Below, one piece after another: positions 32,855-41,260 of a stretch of DNA of 64,000 nucleotides (the first letter of the stretch is position 1; each line of letters begins with the position of its first letter). The notes under the pieces were generated by a model. The model saw nothing but the letters and a program-made list of their open reading frames with translations. It had not been told where the DNA came from and did not search any database. Source of the stretch: Leifsonia shinshuensis. Lineage in GTDB: Bacteria > Actinomycetota > Actinomycetes > Actinomycetales > Microbacteriaceae. The stretch lies in contig NZ_CP043641.1 in the NCBI RefSeq assembly GCF_014217625.1, positions 2,604,001 to 2,668,000 of the forward strand, given 5' to 3'. The position numbers and the translations under genes were made by a program.

Positions 32855-33775
32855 TTAGCGCCGCTTCGATGAAGCCTCGATGCTCGGTGCAGGCTTCACC
32901 TCGTCCAGCAGCTCAAGTACTGGCGCTTTGATGACTCCACGGATGATCGCTTGGACAATAAAGTCGTTCGCTTCGCGTTCGCGTCGTCGCGCTGTGAGTT
33001 CGAGAACGCCAACGACGAGGATGGAGCCGAAAGCGATCAAGGTCGCCCACAGACCCAGCCCGTCAAACCCCAGACGAACGGCGACCGCGATGCCGAGCAC
33101 TCCAATGGGCGCTGCGATCGCATGCCTGAAGTCCGCCTCTGAGCGGGTTCTGTCGTACTTGTCGTAGACGTCCTTGCTCGAGATCTGGAGTGACAACTCC
33201 GCGAGTCGAAGCTCGTTCAGGACGCGCCGCGAGATTGCCTCGTGACCCCTCGGGCTTCTGAGCCAATTTCGTCGACTCATGTCACGTGATGCCATCCGCT
33301 TCTCGTAGGAAGGGGGTCCCTCCATGCGGCCGAACTCGTCGCTGCCGATTCGCCTCTGACGGTCATGCTCGAACTCGATGAAGTCGTCGGCCTCTTCGGC
33401 GAGATTCGGCAGCTGACGCTCGACGTCCGCGAAGGTCAAATCGCTCGCGAAGATTCGACTGAGCTTTCGATCGATTAGATCTGCCAGTCCGACCTCGGTC
33501 GTTGGCGCAAGTTGCTGTCCGCCCCACTGCAGCAGCCGCAATGATACCCCGCTGAGTATTAACCCGATCACGTAGGCAGCGAACGTAAGGATCGTCAATG
33601 CGATCGTCGTTCCGAGCCATCCCGTGAGATCGTAGAGAGCTCGAAGTAGTCCAATCGAGTCGGCCTTCTTCGGGATGAATGGCGACACCAGGACCCACAC
33701 GGCCATGAGCCAGAGATACCCGACGACCAGCGGCGTCCTGAAGTCCCGGAACCCCGGCAGCAGGCTCGCGATCAC
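32855..33775 (-). CDS. Membrane protein, unknown
   Basis: 306 aa from GTG 33775, overlapping the GNAT stop (GTGA). Two N-terminal helices (VVGYLWLMAVWVLVSP, TTIALTILTFAAYVIGLIL), a long charged cytosolic region (about 90-220) and two C-terminal helices (GVLGIAVAVRLGF, LIAFGSILVVGVLEL). No family recognised. Coupled to the acetyltransferase-like gene. Confidence 0.65.
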   Translation of the reverse strand: MIASLLPGFRDFRTPLVVGYLWLMAVWVLVSPFIPKKADSIGLLRALYDLTGWLGTTIALTILTFAAYVIGLILSGVSLRLLQWGGQQLAPTTEVGLADLIDRKLSRIFASDLTFADVERQLPNLAEEADDFIEFEHDRQRRIGSDEFGRMEGPPSYEKRMASRDMSRRNWLRSPRGHEAISRRVLNELRLAELSLQISSKDVYDKYDRTRSEADFRHAIAAPIGVLGIAVAVRLGFDGLGLWATLIAFGSILVVGVLELTARRREREANDFIVQAIIRGVIKAPVLELLDEVKPAPSIEASSKRR

Positions 33776-34482
33776 GCCTTCGCTCTCATCAGTTTGAGCG
33801 CGGCTTCCAGCTGTTCGGCTTCGGCCCATTCTGGCGTTCGCCGCCGGACGATTTTTTCGAACAGTTCGATGTCGGTGGCTTTGGCATCGAGCGGGATCGC
33901 TACGCCCTGCATTGGGTCGCCGACAGCGCGGGCGACCGCGCGTTTGCCTCGGATGATGTCCGGCCCGACTCGTAACAGGCGGACTTTTGGCACCCCTGGG
34001 GCGGTTCTCGCGATGTTGGGTTTCGGTTCGAGCCATGCCCATCCGGTGGCGCTAACGTCCCAGCCAGACTCCTCGAACAGCCCGTTCATCCCTTGTGGGA
34101 CTTGGGAGATGACATGAGGAAACCGTCGACGCTTGGGGAACTCAGCCATCTCTCTGAGCAGCTTTCGGCCTTCGCCGGCGCCGCGGTACTTGGTGACAAC
34201 GACGAGCGACTGCAACTCGATGGTGGAGTCGGATTCGTACAGGTCGCCGTTGTATTTCTGCTTCTGGCGCACCGCATACGCGTGCCCGATGATGCCGGCC
34301 TTCTTGTCGCGTATGACGAAGATGGGGTTGTTCTTCCAGAGTTCACGACGCGGGGTCGTGATGATGGCCCGCAATTCCTCCTCGACTAGCGATTGCCCTG
34401 CGTGGTCGAGGGCGTTGTCGTGGATTTCTTCCGCATCTTCATAGATGAGGTCCTCGTAGCCGAGAACACGCCTTGAGCTCAT
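33772..34482 (-). CDS. GNAT-like acetyltransferase domain protein
   Basis: 236 aa. GNAT core: IFVIRDKKAGIIGHAYAV, IELQSLVVVTKYRGAGEGRKLLREM (acetyl-CoA loop), FEESGWDVSATGWAWLEP. The roughly 80-residue C-terminal extension is unassigned. ATG 34482. Substrate unknown; linked by overlap to a membrane protein. Confidence 0.75.
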   Translation of the reverse strand: MSSRRVLGYEDLIYEDAEEIHDNALDHAGQSLVEEELRAIITTPRRELWKNNPIFVIRDKKAGIIGHAYAVRQKQKYNGDLYESDSTIELQSLVVVTKYRGAGEGRKLLREMAEFPKRRRFPHVISQVPQGMNGLFEESGWDVSATGWAWLEPKPNIARTAPGVPKVRLLRVGPDIIRGKRAVARAVGDPMQGVAIPLDAKATDIELFEKIVRRRTPEWAEAEQLEAALKLMRAKA

Positions 34483-34545
34483 CTGTTACCTCTACCTCTT
34501 TCATGCCGCGCATAGACGGCTTACGTCACCGAAAGGACTACCCCT

Positions 34546-34722
34546 ATGGAGTTTCAACTGATCGCGATCGACCTGGCCGGCAGCCAGATCACCGAGGTCC
34601 GCGTGACTGAACCCGGATCGACGCGGGTCGCGAACCCGAACGAGTACCCGGATCTGTTGATCCCGGCGTCGGGCGGACACAGTCGTCGACTGTCACTGTC
34701 GGCCGATACGGCGGGGTCGTAA
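34546..34722 (+). CDS. Small protein (58 aa)
   Basis: ATG 34546 follows GAAAGGA. MEFQLIAIDLAGSQITEVRV then a polar tail. Two bases separate it from the next small gene, and a strong terminator follows the pair. No family recognised. Confidence 0.5.
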   Translation: MEFQLIAIDLAGSQITEVRVTEPGSTRVANPNEYPDLLIPASGGHSRRLSLSADTAGS

Positions 34723-34724
34723 GC

Positions 34725-34865
34725 GTGGAAGGCCCTCGTTACAGTCCCGCCGCTCGGCTGCAACAGCTCATGATCCAGTCGTTGGCGGGGTTCACACTTG
34801 AGCAGATGCTTGAAGCAGGTCCGCCAGGTAAGTACCCGGCCGATACGGACTCCGATGATGGCTAG
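34725..34865 (+). CDS. Small acidic-tailed protein (46 aa)
   Basis: GTG 34725; RLQQLMIQSLAGFTLEQMLEAG followed by DTDSDDG. It ends 10 bp before the terminator at 34875. Could be an antitoxin-like or regulatory peptide; unassigned. Confidence 0.45.
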   Translation: MEGPRYSPAARLQQLMIQSLAGFTLEQMLEAGPPGKYPADTDSDDG

Positions 34866-34874
34866 TCACAATCG

Positions 34875-34920
34875 CAGGCGGAAACCCCGCTGGAATCAAC
34901 TCCAGCGGGGCTTCCGCCTG
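34875..34920. terminator. Strong bidirectional terminator
   Basis: CAGGCGGAAACCCCGCTGGA pairs almost perfectly with TCCAGCGGGGCTTCCGCCTG across 6 nt, between the small-gene pair and the CBASS operon that converge on it. Confidence 0.85.
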
Positions 34921-34930
34921 AGCGGCGCAG

Positions 34931-35515
34931 CTAGTTCGCTCGCTTTCCGAAGCGCCCGGCCCTGAGGAAGTCACGGACAGCCTTCTGGTAAGCGACCGCA
35001 TCTGGATCGAGCGCCCCCAGGTTGATCACCGATCGTGCGATTACAACGTCCCGGTCTTCGGTGATCGCCGGCGCCTGCCACGCGTCCTTCATGGCGCTCC
35101 CGGCCAACTCCCGAGTTCGATCGATCAGGTGCCGATAGGCGCTGCCCACCGTGTCCGACTCGGCAGCGGTTGCAGCTAGGTGGTAGCTGATCCGTTCCTG
35201 CGTTCCACGGATGAGCTCGGAGATTCGGATGCGTTCGTCCGCTGGGTGATCGGCGTTCCGCCGGCGGATCACGTACGGGTATTCCCGATAGGCGGCGTAG
35301 GCGGCGAACGCCTCCGCGAACAGGGCGCGCAGCCGCTCCCTCGTCTCCTCCCGCGTCTTCCGAATGGCGAAATAGTAGTTGCCGCCAAAGCTGATGATGG
35401 CGGCGATGACGGCGCCGCTCAGCAGCGCCGTCACGATAACCGACCACGGGTCTGCCGGCGCTGGAGCAGCGGCGTCGACCGTGGGCGCTGCGACCGTGAG
35501 AGTCGAGAGGAGCAT
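34931..35515 (-). CDS. Probable CBASS membrane effector
   Basis: 194 aa from ATG 35515, overlapping the CD-NTase stop as TGATG. One clear membrane helix (residues about 24-46, WSVIVTALLSGAVIAAIIS) after a hydrophobic N-terminus, then a charged helical cytosolic region. Transmembrane effectors activated by cyclic nucleotides to damage the membrane are common in CBASS. Effector identity is inferred from coupling to the CD-NTase; the family is not recognised. Confidence 0.65.
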   Translation of the reverse strand: MLLSTLTVAAPTVDAAAPAPADPWSVIVTALLSGAVIAAIISFGGNYYFAIRKTREETRERLRALFAEAFAAYAAYREYPYVIRRRNADHPADERIRISELIRGTQERISYHLAATAAESDTVGSAYRHLIDRTRELAGSAMKDAWQAPAITEDRDVVIARSVINLGALDPDAVAYQKAVRDFLRAGRFGKRAN

Positions 35516-36951
35516 CACTGGTGTGCGAGCTCCTCTCCGGCCCATGATCCGGTCACCCGGAACCACTCCTCGCGCAGAAGGTGAGCGGCGATGTGGGCGA
35601 GCAACGCTTCCGCACCGTCCGACAGCACCCACCGTCGTTCGGCGGGGTCCTGCGGGAACCACATGCAGAGGCTTCCGTCGTCGAACCGATGCGGCGAGTC
35701 GGTCGGACCGTCGACGAACACCCTTGGCGCCTCCGCGTTGCCGCGCGGGAAGATGACCTCGACGGTTCGTGCCGGTGTTCCGGTGGGGGTGATCTGAGTG
35801 CGCAGGGCGTATGCCCCCTTGTACTCCTTCGGCGGGTGGAATGCGGTGGTGAATGGGTCATTGCGCTTGAACGCGTGGAGGAAGCCGATCCGGGCCGCCG
35901 GACGGTCGAAGTGGTACTTCAGCGAGCTCACCCGTGCGACCGATCCTGCGTACGAGCGACCGGGGTTGATCGTCGCTCCCAGGCCGACGACACCGACAGA
36001 TGCTGCGGCGACCGTTGGCGCACGGTCGATGAGTGCCGCCGCTGCCGCGAGTTCACGGCCGGGAGTCTCCAGGTAGGTCCAGAACATTCCAGCGAGCGCC
36101 GCCCGAACTGCCTGCTCGTCATTGCCGGCATCGAACGCGTCCTGGAGCGAGTCGGCTGCGGTACGCATCATGCTGGCGACGCGGCTGTCGGAGAGGTTGT
36201 ACTTCAGCGGCGCCGAAACGCCAGCGGGATCTTGGGTCGGTTCGCCGTTCTCCACCTTCGTGGCGGCACCGTCGAAGAGCGCGAACAGGCCGCCGGCAAC
36301 TCCCATGCCCTCCTTGACGAACTCGAGCGCCCACACGCTGAGCGTGAAGGAGCTGATCGCCGGCTTAGGGAACTGGTTGTTCCAGGCTTTCGCGAGCCGG
36401 ATCACCTTCCGACGGATCGACAGATGCGACGTGTACGCGGTGTTTAGCAGCCGGGCATGGCATTCCGGGTCGCTGGGCTCCCAGGCGTTGGTGTTGAGGT
36501 TCGGGATCCACAGACCGTCACCTTCACGGCGGGTGAGTGCGATGACCAGATCGACGGTGGGATCCTGCCCATTGGCGAGGGGCGCGTGGAACTCGACGAG
36601 CGGACCGCGCTTCGACATTCGGATCCGGGCTTGGGGATAGGTCTCGCGGACGACCGGTCCGATCAGCGCCTGCAGTTCGGCCGCGACGTCCTTTGGCGGC
36701 TCGCCTTGACCATCGGGTCCCAGCTTCGGGAAGCTGCGCCGATCGAGGACGATGCCTCCGTCCCCGTCGTTGACGGGGTCGAGCATCGTGTGTGCGGCAA
36801 GCGAACCGCTGCGGTAACTCCGGAGCGATCCCGGGAGCGCTTCTGCCGCCTTGCGCACGAGCTTGAGGCGTTCACGCGCCTCGGCGAGGGCTTCGGGATT
36901 TGCGTCGATCTGTGCCCGGACTTCGTCCAGAACATCACTGGTGATACTCAA
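35515..36951 (-). CDS. CD-NTase fused to E2-like domain (CBASS)
   Basis: 478 aa from TTG 36951, with AGGGGAG 6 nt upstream. The N-terminal part is a cGAS/DncV-like nucleotidyltransferase: Gly49-Ser50, then Asp62 and Asp64 in NDGDGG, and Asp134 in PTVDLVIAL, the metal-binding triad. Residues about 370-478 look like a bacterial ubiquitin-conjugating E2-like domain: SPHRFDDGSLCMWFP with candidate active Cys429, and the terminal GSWAGEELAH typical of CBASS-associated E2 proteins. No E1 or deubiquitinase is nearby, so it resembles short type II CBASS with E2 fused in. The fusion is read without any frame problem. Confidence 0.78.
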   Translation of the reverse strand: MSITSDVLDEVRAQIDANPEALAEARERLKLVRKAAEALPGSLRSYRSGSLAAHTMLDPVNDGDGGIVLDRRSFPKLGPDGQGEPPKDVAAELQALIGPVVRETYPQARIRMSKRGPLVEFHAPLANGQDPTVDLVIALTRREGDGLWIPNLNTNAWEPSDPECHARLLNTAYTSHLSIRRKVIRLAKAWNNQFPKPAISSFTLSVWALEFVKEGMGVAGGLFALFDGAATKVENGEPTQDPAGVSAPLKYNLSDSRVASMMRTAADSLQDAFDAGNDEQAVRAALAGMFWTYLETPGRELAAAAALIDRAPTVAAASVGVVGLGATINPGRSYAGSVARVSSLKYHFDRPAARIGFLHAFKRNDPFTTAFHPPKEYKGAYALRTQITPTGTPARTVEVIFPRGNAEAPRVFVDGPTDSPHRFDDGSLCMWFPQDPAERRWVLSDGAEALLAHIAAHLLREEWFRVTGSWAGEELAHQ

Positions 36952-37096
36952 GGGCTCTCCCCTCTCGAGGAACGTCGGCCATCTTGCATCGCGCGAAGCG
37001 ACGCCGTAAGGTCGAGCGTGTTCCCCTGAGAAGGACACGCGACGTTCCGAACGGTTCAACAAGCGGATGCTTGCCGTTCCGACTACGCATACTCGA

Positions 37097-37135
37097 AGAC
37101 CCCAGTTCGTTGGAGCGAACTGGGGTCTTTCTTCG
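37097..37135. terminator. Strong intrinsic terminator
   Basis: AAGACCCCAGTTCG pairs perfectly with CGAACTGGGGTCTT across TTGGA, followed by TCTTCG; upstream of the CBASS operon, insulating it. Confidence 0.8.
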
Positions 37136-37208
37136 TATTCGCTGCCGGACATGGACCACTATATAGCCGGGTGCCGACATTTCCATGCCCCCATATCTAG
37201 TGGGCGAG

Positions 37209-37248
37209 TCATCCACAGGTGTGGGAAAGTTATGCACATTTCCACACC
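37209..37248. other. DnaA-box-like pair inside an inverted repeat
   Basis: TCATCCACA (37209-37217) and TTATGCACA (37230-37238) match the DnaA box TTATNCACA at 8 and 9 of 9 positions. The second lies inside an inverted repeat GGTGTGGGAAA / TTTCCACACC (37218-37248). It may be a replication-initiation or regulatory site. Confidence 0.45.
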
Positions 37249-37335
37249 CCTTCGAACGGGTTTCGTACACATCATTCCGTTGGCAGCATGGACCCCGCAT
37301 CTGAGCACTGCTACAACAGCGGCAACTACATCCCC

Positions 37336-37864
37336 GGGACAGACCCCGGACAGCGGGAGGACCCGCACAGGCGAAGTGTCCTTGCACGGTGGTTGCCTGG
37401 AGCCATACATTCCCCCAGCTTGCGGCCCACGAGTTGAGGCCAGGTCCCCGACGACAGCCACCGTGTCCCGCGGCCCCTGTAACCGAGCCCTCGCATAACG
37501 AGCGGAGACCCCACCCGCTTGAGACCCCTAGACGGCGGAGCAACGTGAGCGAGCGGGACATCCCTGTCCCGGCCGTTCTGACCGACACGACTAGGCGTCG
37601 AAGTCAATAACGGTGGTGGCACGCTCTACTGCTCGAAAGGTCTCAGCGACCTACCGGAACTCGATCGCTTCACCGACCGCGACCCGTTGCTCTCCGCTCC
37701 CGGCGATGAGGCTTGGCCCGGAGTCGCCTGCAGTAACGGGGCGAGGGACACAAGGGGCGAACGAGTCGCCGCAGCTCCGGAACGCGCGACGCCAGCCAAC
37801 GGGTCCCGGCGGGTCGAGTGGGAGGCTCGCCTCCGGGACAGTGCGTGGGACTGTCCCGGGGACA
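37336..37864. repeat. Cluster of eight GGGACA/TGTCCC motifs
   Basis: GGGACA at 37336, 37555, 37745, 37835 and 37859 and TGTCCC at 37464, 37565 and 37852. Three pairs form short inverted repeats (for example GGGACAGT-N7-ACTGTCCC at 37835-37857). Located directly upstream of the recombinase-like/DDE operon. Confidence 0.55.
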
Positions 37865-38215
37865 GTCCCTGAAGAGCCCCACCAGACAGATCGTCTCGGC
37901 GTCGCACCCGACACCACGGATCGAGGGTGGCGATCTCGCCGAGTGCTCGGCTGTTCCGGAAGTTCCCCAATTGACTTCTGGATTCGCCAACCGGTCCGGA
38001 GCAAGACCGCAGCGCGTCGAGTCGAGCGCGCAGCCAGCCGGTCAGAGGGCGGCATCTACCGCCGAAGCCAGGATGCCAGCCAGTCGGGGCGCGCCGTTCG
38101 CTCTAACTCGCTGGGAGGCATCTTTTGGGCGTTGCCGGCACGTCGGCAGCCGACCTCGGCCACTACGCATAGGTGAGGGCGAGCCACCAATCGCCGACCT
38201 CAGGAGCCAACGCAC

Positions 38216-39187
38216 GTGTCCACCAAACCCACTATTGCCCGCCGGCAAGACCGCGGTTATTCTAATGCCCACCCGGAAGACAATCACCGTGTTATCGAGT
38301 CGTACTATCCGCGCACGGACAGGGAATCCTGGGACGCCGTGAAGGATTTCGTTCGGGCGGCCGTGACCCCGTTCGCCGACGAATCGAAGCCCGTGGTCCA
38401 GAACTACATGACCACGGTCAAGAAGTTTGCCGTTTGGGCGCACAAGCGCGGCCTCCCGATGGACGCCCTCGACGAGGTCCTGAGCACACCATTTCTGGTG
38501 CGTTACACGGCCGACGTGCTCGACAAGGGGAAGACGTCAACGCGGCACACCCAGCTTGCCCTGCTTCGCCTGGTGGTGGAGCGGTCCGGTCAGGTAGATG
38601 AGAACTACTCTCGTAAGCCGAGGGTCATGGACTATCTCGAAGGTCGGGAAATCTACTCTGAAGCAGAGAAGACGCGCTTCTACAGTTCGTGCAATTCTCG
38701 TTCGACCGAGAAGCAGCGAAACAACATGCGGGTCTATGTCGCGCTCGGGTTCGGCGCTGGTCTCACGTCCAAGGAAATGAACATTCTTCGCGTCGAGCAC
38801 ATCGTGCAGGAAGCGAGCCATGTCGCGGTCCACGTCCCCGGAAAAAACGCTCGAGTCGTTCCGGTTCGAGCTGAATGGGCGACGCTGCTGCTACGCGGGC
38901 TCGAAACTCGGTTTGAGGGCGACTACGCGTTGTCCGGGTATCGAGACCCGCAGTTCTCCAAGACGCTCGCCACCGGCATTGCTGCGGCAACCCCAAGTGA
39001 GCCGCACCCCAATCCGACTCGTATGCGGGCAACCTGGATAGTTGACCTTCTCGTCTCGGGGCTTCGCCAAGATGTCGTCTGCGAGGTGGCAGGAATTGGC
39101 ACCGACGCACTACGGACATACCTGCAGCGCATGCCTCCGTACGACTTCGGAGACTATGTCGAGCTGATTGTCGGGGCGACGCGATGA
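38216..39187 (+). CDS. Degenerate tyrosine-recombinase-like protein (copy 2)
   Basis: 323 aa from GTG 38216 (CAGGAG upstream). SAM-like N-terminal domain (VKKFAVWAHKRGLPMD) and a catalytic-fold domain with VALGFGAGLTSKEMN in place of the TGLRxSE box (Thr184 for Arg), Lys210 in PGKNARVVPV, Arg271 in TRMRATWIV, and Tyr302 in ALRTY; the two His/Trp positions are lost. It shares several blocks with the 31272 protein. Its stop overlaps the DDE-transposase-like gene by 4 nt, so the two proteins are co-translated and probably act together in element mobility or target choice. Confidence 0.72.
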   Translation: MSTKPTIARRQDRGYSNAHPEDNHRVIESYYPRTDRESWDAVKDFVRAAVTPFADESKPVVQNYMTTVKKFAVWAHKRGLPMDALDEVLSTPFLVRYTADVLDKGKTSTRHTQLALLRLVVERSGQVDENYSRKPRVMDYLEGREIYSEAEKTRFYSSCNSRSTEKQRNNMRVYVALGFGAGLTSKEMNILRVEHIVQEASHVAVHVPGKNARVVPVRAEWATLLLRGLETRFEGDYALSGYRDPQFSKTLATGIAAATPSEPHPNPTRMRATWIVDLLVSGLRQDVVCEVAGIGTDALRTYLQRMPPYDFGDYVELIVGATR

Positions 39188-41025
39188 ACGACCTCGTCGA
39201 AGGTTTCGGCATCGACACCGACCTGCTCCTGAACGAAGTCGAACTCCGTACATTCAGCGGCAGCCGCTCGGTCTTCCCCCACAGCGAGGTACTCACGACG
39301 AACAAATGCATCGAGATGACGGGCGTTCTATGCAAGCTCGAGGAGTGGCGACTGGAGGACCGCGGAGGGAAGCAGGCAAGCGGTCCGGCGCCGTACGTGA
39401 CAGACCGGGCCATCCTCGTCATCATGCTGATGCTCGCGCGCGAACACAAGCCGTTGAACGAGACCGCGATTGCCGAGGTCATGCACCGCAGGCTCACGGA
39501 CGAGTCACGCGAGTTCCTCGACCTCCCCCACGCACTACCGTCGAGCCCCCTCAAACCGAAAGGCAGTGAAGAGAAGAACTGGCAGAATCACGCCTACAAC
39601 GGTTTCCATCGCATCCTCAATCCGATGGACCCGCACCCCGACACGAAAGGAAGCCGGCGACGGCTCCTGAACAACGCCGAACGAGACGCAATCCGCACCG
39701 CCCGCGACCTGAATACGATGCGGCGCCGCAAAGAACGGCTGGACTGGTTCTCCCAGCAGTTCGTCCAGATGACGTTCACCATGCAACCGCGACGGCTCCG
39801 CCGCCTCCAAACGAAGGCGAACATCTCCATCGACCAGACACCCGTGGCGGTCTACACGAAGCGCGGGCACAAGGACGAGTTCGACCCGAACGAACGTGCT
39901 GAGCGACTAGTGAAAGAGATGGACGCAGCCTGGTACGTGAAGCCGGGGAAGAAGTACGTGTGGGGCTATGCGGCGAACTTTGCGGTCAGCACCTCAAATA
40001 TCCCAGGACAGAACGCAGGTTTCCCCATCACCATCCGAGCGTTCACTCTAAGCGTGCCGAACGTCGAAATCACCGGCGAGGCGGTCCGGCTCGGCAAGCA
40101 ACTCGTCGACGCTGGGCACGAGCCAGGTCGTATGACGATCGACCGTGGGTACCCAGGTGGCTCCGACTCCGACTCCAACTACACCGACGACAACGACGCC
40201 TTTCACAAGCGCGTCCGCGAACTCGGCTTCAGCCGGGTCTTCGACTATAAAAGGACCGAACTCGGCAAGAAGCCCGGAGGCCAGAATGGCTCCATCTACG
40301 TTGAGGGCGAGCACCTGTGTCCCGCGACACCCGACGACCTCGTGAACGCTTCGATTCGCGCCCAGAATCTCGAAATCGGCGAGGCCGAGTACCGCTTCCT
40401 CATCGAGGAACGCTCCAGTTACTCGCTGCGAAATAAGGAGACCCCTGACGCGGATGGCAAGGTCAAGAAGATGTGCCCAGCACTCGGACCGCAGGCAAAA
40501 ATCGAGTGCCCACTGCGTGCAATTCACCCGAAGTCCTCCCAGAAGGCGAAACCACGCGTCCTCAAAAGGAACCTTCCCGAACGTCTCGACAACATTTGCT
40601 GCAACACCTCGGCCACCTTCGTCGAAACAGACGAGACACTGAAGTTCAAGCAAGACCTGCGATACGGCAGCCCGGAGTGGCAGACCACCTACACTGCCGA
40701 CCGGAACATGGTTGAAGGCGTTAACGGCTACATCAAGGATGAGGGGAAGGAGAACCTCGGCTCAGCTGCTCGTCGCTCGGCCGCGGGCATCGCCGCCCAG
40801 CAGGTTCTTGTCACGATGCTCGTCGTCTCCGCAAACATGCGGAAGCTGCAGTCCTTTCTGAAGGAAGAATCGAAGACGGCCCTTCAGGCAATCGCGAAGG
40901 TCGGCCGCCGAATCCGCAGGCGGGACCAGTACGGCACGTACAAGCGCAAGTGGGGACCGGACCGTGACTTCATTGAGCTTGAGGGCCGCGACGACCCTAT
41001 CGACATCAGGCCACTTCGAACGTAG
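39184..41025 (+). CDS. DDE-transposase-like protein
   Basis: 613 aa from ATG 39184. A DDE pattern is visible: Asp217 in ISIDQTPVAVY, Asp320 in RMTIDRGYPGG and Glu511 in DRNMVEGVNGYIKDEGKENLG, with WGYAANFAVS between the first two, as in IS4/IS1182-like transposases. The N-terminal third (residues 1-200) is helical and probably binds DNA; a Cys cluster (CPALG, ECPLR) lies before the Glu. It is the last gene before the right end of the element and is followed by a strong terminator. Larger than most IS transposases; family not recognised. Confidence 0.75.
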   Translation: MNDLVEGFGIDTDLLLNEVELRTFSGSRSVFPHSEVLTTNKCIEMTGVLCKLEEWRLEDRGGKQASGPAPYVTDRAILVIMLMLAREHKPLNETAIAEVMHRRLTDESREFLDLPHALPSSPLKPKGSEEKNWQNHAYNGFHRILNPMDPHPDTKGSRRRLLNNAERDAIRTARDLNTMRRRKERLDWFSQQFVQMTFTMQPRRLRRLQTKANISIDQTPVAVYTKRGHKDEFDPNERAERLVKEMDAAWYVKPGKKYVWGYAANFAVSTSNIPGQNAGFPITIRAFTLSVPNVEITGEAVRLGKQLVDAGHEPGRMTIDRGYPGGSDSDSNYTDDNDAFHKRVRELGFSRVFDYKRTELGKKPGGQNGSIYVEGEHLCPATPDDLVNASIRAQNLEIGEAEYRFLIEERSSYSLRNKETPDADGKVKKMCPALGPQAKIECPLRAIHPKSSQKAKPRVLKRNLPERLDNICCNTSATFVETDETLKFKQDLRYGSPEWQTTYTADRNMVEGVNGYIKDEGKENLGSAARRSAAGIAAQQVLVTMLVVSANMRKLQSFLKEESKTALQAIAKVGRRIRRRDQYGTYKRKWGPDRDFIELEGRDDPIDIRPLRT

Positions 41026-41220
41026 GCCGACCCCTCAATTCTTCTGGCGCACGCCCTTCTGGGCGGGCCGCTATTTGGGGCACCCTCGCATTGGGGAAGT
41101 TCGCCCGCAAAGCACACGGTCGGCTCGAGCCTGCCCAAAATCGACCGATCCGACGATTTGATCGCGTTCCACAGTGTTCTCAGAGCCAACGAGAGCGCGA
41201 TTCCCACCCAGCGAATGACG

Positions 41221-41254
41221 AAACGGCTCCGCAAACGCGGAGCCGTTCTTATTT
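41221..41254 (+). terminator. Intrinsic terminator near right element end
   Basis: AAACGGCTCCGC-aaac-GCGGAGCCGTTCTTATTT: 10-bp stem with a T-rich tail. Confidence 0.85.
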
Positions 41255-41260
41255 CCCGGG

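Larger units (their letters stand above)
36952..38215. other. 1.26-kb non-coding region rich in short repeats
   Basis: No frame here has a ribosome site or protein resemblance. It holds a terminator (37097), DnaA-box-like sites (37209-37248) and eight GGGACA/TGTCCC motifs (37336-37864) upstream of the recombinase-like gene. Confidence 0.5.
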
